Source: Enterenecus faecium (GTDB lineage: Bacteria; Bacillota; Clostridia; Oscillospirales; Oscillospiraceae). Taken from it: a stretch of 60,521 nt of DNA. Every line of letters starts with the position of its first letter. Positions within the stretch are counted from its first letter, which is position 1. The translations under genes and the position numbers were made by a program. Positions 58,414 to 60,521 of this stretch are shown piece after piece. The stretch covers positions 1 to 60,521 of the forward strand of contig DVFO01000002.1 of NCBI GenBank assembly GCA_018713215.1, written 5' to 3'. The notes under the pieces were generated by a model, which was given only the letters and a program-made list of their open reading frames with translations, searched no databases and was not told the origin of the DNA.

Positions 58414-60521
58414 CCATCACGGTGCGGTCGTCCTCCTCTCCCTCCCGCTGTCCGCTCTCCTGGAGGATGCGGGCGGCCAGCTCCTGGGGTGAGGTGCCCT
58501 CATAGTCTGCCAACAGGCGGCGCAGCCAGCCGTCCTCCCGGGGGCTCACCACCCCGTCGCTGACCAGCACCACCCAGTCTCCCGCCCCCAGCTGTTGGGG
58601 GAAAGAATCTGCCTTCATGCCGGGGGCCACCCCGGCAGGCATGGACCGTCCCACCACCCGCTCTACCCCGCCGGGCTTGCGGAAATAGGTGGGGGCAGCC
58701 CCCAGCTTATACACGGCGCTGCGACCGGAAAACAGGTCCAGCTGAAAGAGGTCCACCGTGGTAAAGCCCCCCTGGTCCTCCCCCCGCAGGGCCAGAGCCT
58801 CCCCCACGGTGGCCAGAGCGGCCTCCACCTCCAGCCCTGCCCGGAGGAACTTTTCCAGCAGTCCCAAGGCGCAGTTGCTGTCCTCCCGGGCGGCGGGGCC
58901 GCTGCCCATGCCGTCGCAGAGCAGGAAGTTCAGCCGCCCGGCCTCGTCCTTAAACCAGGCCCCGCAGTCTCCGCTCACCGACTGGCCCTTGCGGTCGGCC
59001 GCCGCCAGACCCGCCACCGCCACCAGGGGCTCCTGCTGCACCAGCACCACCTGGCCCCTGGGGGCGGCGGTGTCTTGGCGCAGGGGGCACCCCAACAGGG
59101 TGGACAGCTTTGCCAGCTCGCCCCCCTGCACCAGCCGCTCCACCTCCGGGCCCTCCAGCTGGATGTGGACATGGCCGTTGGGGTCCTGGGTCACCGAGCA
59201 CTTGCCCCGGATGCCCAGGGCCTTCATGCGCTGGGCCATGAGCCGCTGACGGCGGGCGTCCACCGGGGGATGCTGGTCCAGCCGTCCGGCGGCCCGGTCC
59301 AACACCTGGGCCAGCTGCCCATACTGGGCGCACACCGCCGCCCGGCTCTCCCGCACCCGGCTGTCATACCGCCGCCGAGCCAGCAAGCTGCGCAGCTCCC
59401 GGTTGGCCGCCCCTAAAAAGGCGTCAAATTGGGTGCACCGCCCGGCGAAATGGAGGGGAAAGTCCTCCCGGATGCCCTCCCCCCGCTCCAGCATGGGGGT
59501 CATGGCGTCGGAGAGGGCGGTGCGGGTGGCTTGGTACTCCTGCTGCCAGCACCGCTCCCGCTGGCGGCAGCGGACGCACACCTCCTCGGCGGCCCGGTCA
59601 AACACCCGGCTGGTGTCCTGGTCGTTGGGGACCACCGGAGTGAAGGCCTCCCGCAGGCCCCCGGTCACCGCCCGGAAGGCGGTGGCGGTGCGGCGCAGCT
59701 GCTGGGCAGCCAGCTCTCTCCCCAGCTGCCCCATGTCCTCCCCCTCTTCCCGGCGGAGTACCGCCCCCAGGCGGTTGACCAGCGCCTCCGGCTGGAGGAG
59801 GAACAGCACCGCGCCCAGCACGATCTCCAGGCCCACCGCCTGAAGGTTGTCCCCTGGCTCCATCCACACCAGGGACACCCCGCCCGTCAATACGTATACC
59901 AGAGCGCACACCAGCCGCCCCCGCTCCCAACAGGCCCCGGCCAGCAGGCCGGGCAGGGCGTAGAGAAGGGTACCGTAGGGCAAGGTGCCCTGGGCGGCGT
60001 CCATGGCCACCCCCGCCACCACACCGGCGGCAGCGCCTACCCCAACGTCCCCCTTCCAGGCGGCGGTCATCACGGCCAGCACACACAGCACTCGGCCCAG
60101 GGACACCACCCCGCCCAGCATCACCCGGGCCAAGGTCATCATCACCGTGCCCCCCAGTACCAGCACCCCTGCCGTCTGGGCTGGGGTCCAGGGGCCGCTG
60201 TGGCTCTGGGTGCGCACCGTCATGGCCTGGCGGTAGCAGTACACCACCACCGCCGTGAGGGCCAGCTCGGCCAGATAGGAGGCGGCGGTGGCTCGGTCCC
60301 ACCCTATCGGGGACTGGTAGACAAACCCCACCGCCCCATTGAGAAGGGCGGCCATCAGGGGCATAAACCAGCTTTTCCGGTAGAGGCGGAACTCCCCCAT
60401 GGCCAGGGCCACGGCGTACACCATCATGGAGGCGGCTATGTACCGCAGTCCTCCCACAAAGCCCAGAAAGCACAGGTAGCCCATGGAGGCGCCCAGCAGG
60501 GCGCACACCCCCTCCCAGCCC
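58376..60521 (-). CDS. spoIIE: stage II sporulation protein E (5' end beyond the window)
   Basis: A membrane-bound PP2C phosphatase that dephosphorylates SpoIIAA to activate sigma-F in the forespore and takes part in asymmetric division. Seen here: about ten N-terminal membrane helices (from the window edge to about residue 245 of the visible part), a regulatory middle region with a cysteine-rich patch (EEVCVRCRQRERCW), and the C-terminal phosphatase with SGDCGAWF, LLCDGMGSG, GFTTVDLFQLDL and VLVSDGV. The frame is open at 60521, so the N-terminus is missing. It shows that the organism is, or descends from, a spore former. Confidence 0.95.
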   Translation of the reverse strand, partial: GWEGVCALLGASMGYLCFLGFVGGLRYIAASMMVYAVALAMGEFRLYRKSWFMPLMAALLNGAVGFVYQSPIGWDRATAASYLAELALTAVVVYCYRQAMTVRTQSHSGPWTPAQTAGVLVLGGTVMMTLARVMLGGVVSLGRVLCVLAVMTAAWKGDVGVGAAAGVVAGVAMDAAQGTLPYGTLLYALPGLLAGACWERGRLVCALVYVLTGGVSLVWMEPGDNLQAVGLEIVLGAVLFLLQPEALVNRLGAVLRREEGEDMGQLGRELAAQQLRRTATAFRAVTGGLREAFTPVVPNDQDTSRVFDRAAEEVCVRCRQRERCWQQEYQATRTALSDAMTPMLERGEGIREDFPLHFAGRCTQFDAFLGAANRELRSLLARRRYDSRVRESRAAVCAQYGQLAQVLDRAAGRLDQHPPVDARRQRLMAQRMKALGIRGKCSVTQDPNGHVHIQLEGPEVERLVQGGELAKLSTLLGCPLRQDTAAPRGQVVLVQQEPLVAVAGLAAADRKGQSVSGDCGAWFKDEAGRLNFLLCDGMGSGPAAREDSNCALGLLEKFLRAGLEVEAALATVGEALALRGEDQGGFTTVDLFQLDLFSGRSAVYKLGAAPTYFRKPGGVERVVGRSMPAGVAPGMKADSFPQQLGAGDWVVLVSDGVVSPREDGWLRRLLADYEGTSPQELAARILQESGQREGEEDDRTVMVIRLEVRPREEG

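Overview
The window looks like a chromosomal stretch from a GC-rich (roughly 60 %), spore-forming gut Clostridia of the Oscillospiraceae type (Flavonifractor / Pseudoflavonifractor / Lawsonibacter-like). This is inferred from spoIIE, a ComEA/response regulator/kinase/GerMN operon, several BlaI/BlaR1-like pairs, DUF3737 and YwlG proteins, sortase-type cell-wall anchors and sigma-A promoters with AGGAGG ribosome binding sites. No rRNA, tRNA, CRISPR array or intact insertion sequence was seen.

Layout. 0-4.5 kb: membrane lipid genes (plsY and a UgtP/MGDG-synthase-like glycosyltransferase), then a BlaI-BlaR1-like pair. 4.5-8.4 kb: glycerate kinase, and a LysR regulator divergent from a DUF3737 cluster. 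8.4-13.7 kb: an ABC exporter behind a 14-codon leader peptide, a CPBP protease and a second BlaI-BlaR1-like pair. 13.7-16.2 kb: cytosine deaminase and permease (codA, codB). 16.5-25.4 kb: two very large secreted glycosidases (GH84 then GH20) with carbohydrate-binding modules, FIVAR-type stalks and C-terminal sorting signals, probably for host glycans. 25.4-29.5 kb: an A+T-richer SIR2-TPR gene (candidate NADase defence protein), a small Cys-rich protein and a wall-anchored SGNH hydrolase. 29.6-32.9 kb: a MATE exporter and an ABC-F protein behind a textbook-looking ribosome-controlled transcription attenuator.

32.9-46.9 kb is almost all minus strand: pyrE-radC-uvrB-ybaK-aldo/keto reductase-uvrA-small exporter-small membrane protein-M32 peptidase-YwlG-XRE/TPR regulator, then an MFS exporter and a DUF421 remnant. 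Nucleotide excision repair (uvrA, uvrB) and pyrimidine synthesis sit here. The end of uvrB is duplicated as a 69-bp direct repeat around a hairpin-rich insert. 46.9-53.8 kb: a WYL regulator, a nucleotidyltransferase, metY, and the operon comEA-response regulator-histidine kinase-GerMN lipoprotein. 53.8-60.5 kb: a D,D-carboxypeptidase, a 950-bp gene-poor region with three related micro-ORF units, an ECF transporter S component divergent from a MocR regulator, and spoIIE running off the window end.

The most notable non-coding signals are: (1) the ABC-F attenuator with a three-codon uORF and mutually exclusive P1, antiterminator and terminator helices (31084-31360); (2) the ABC exporter leader whose hairpin sequesters the downstream ribosome binding site (8405-8573); (3) a dispersed ~190-bp four-hairpin element in three copies with covarying stems and an invariant 11-nt loop (48060-48249, 55505-55700, 55909-56098); (4) the triplicated micro-ORF units between dacF and the ECF gene; and (5) the uvrB 3'-end duplication. 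All of these come from reading the sequence by eye; no folding, homology or expression data were available.
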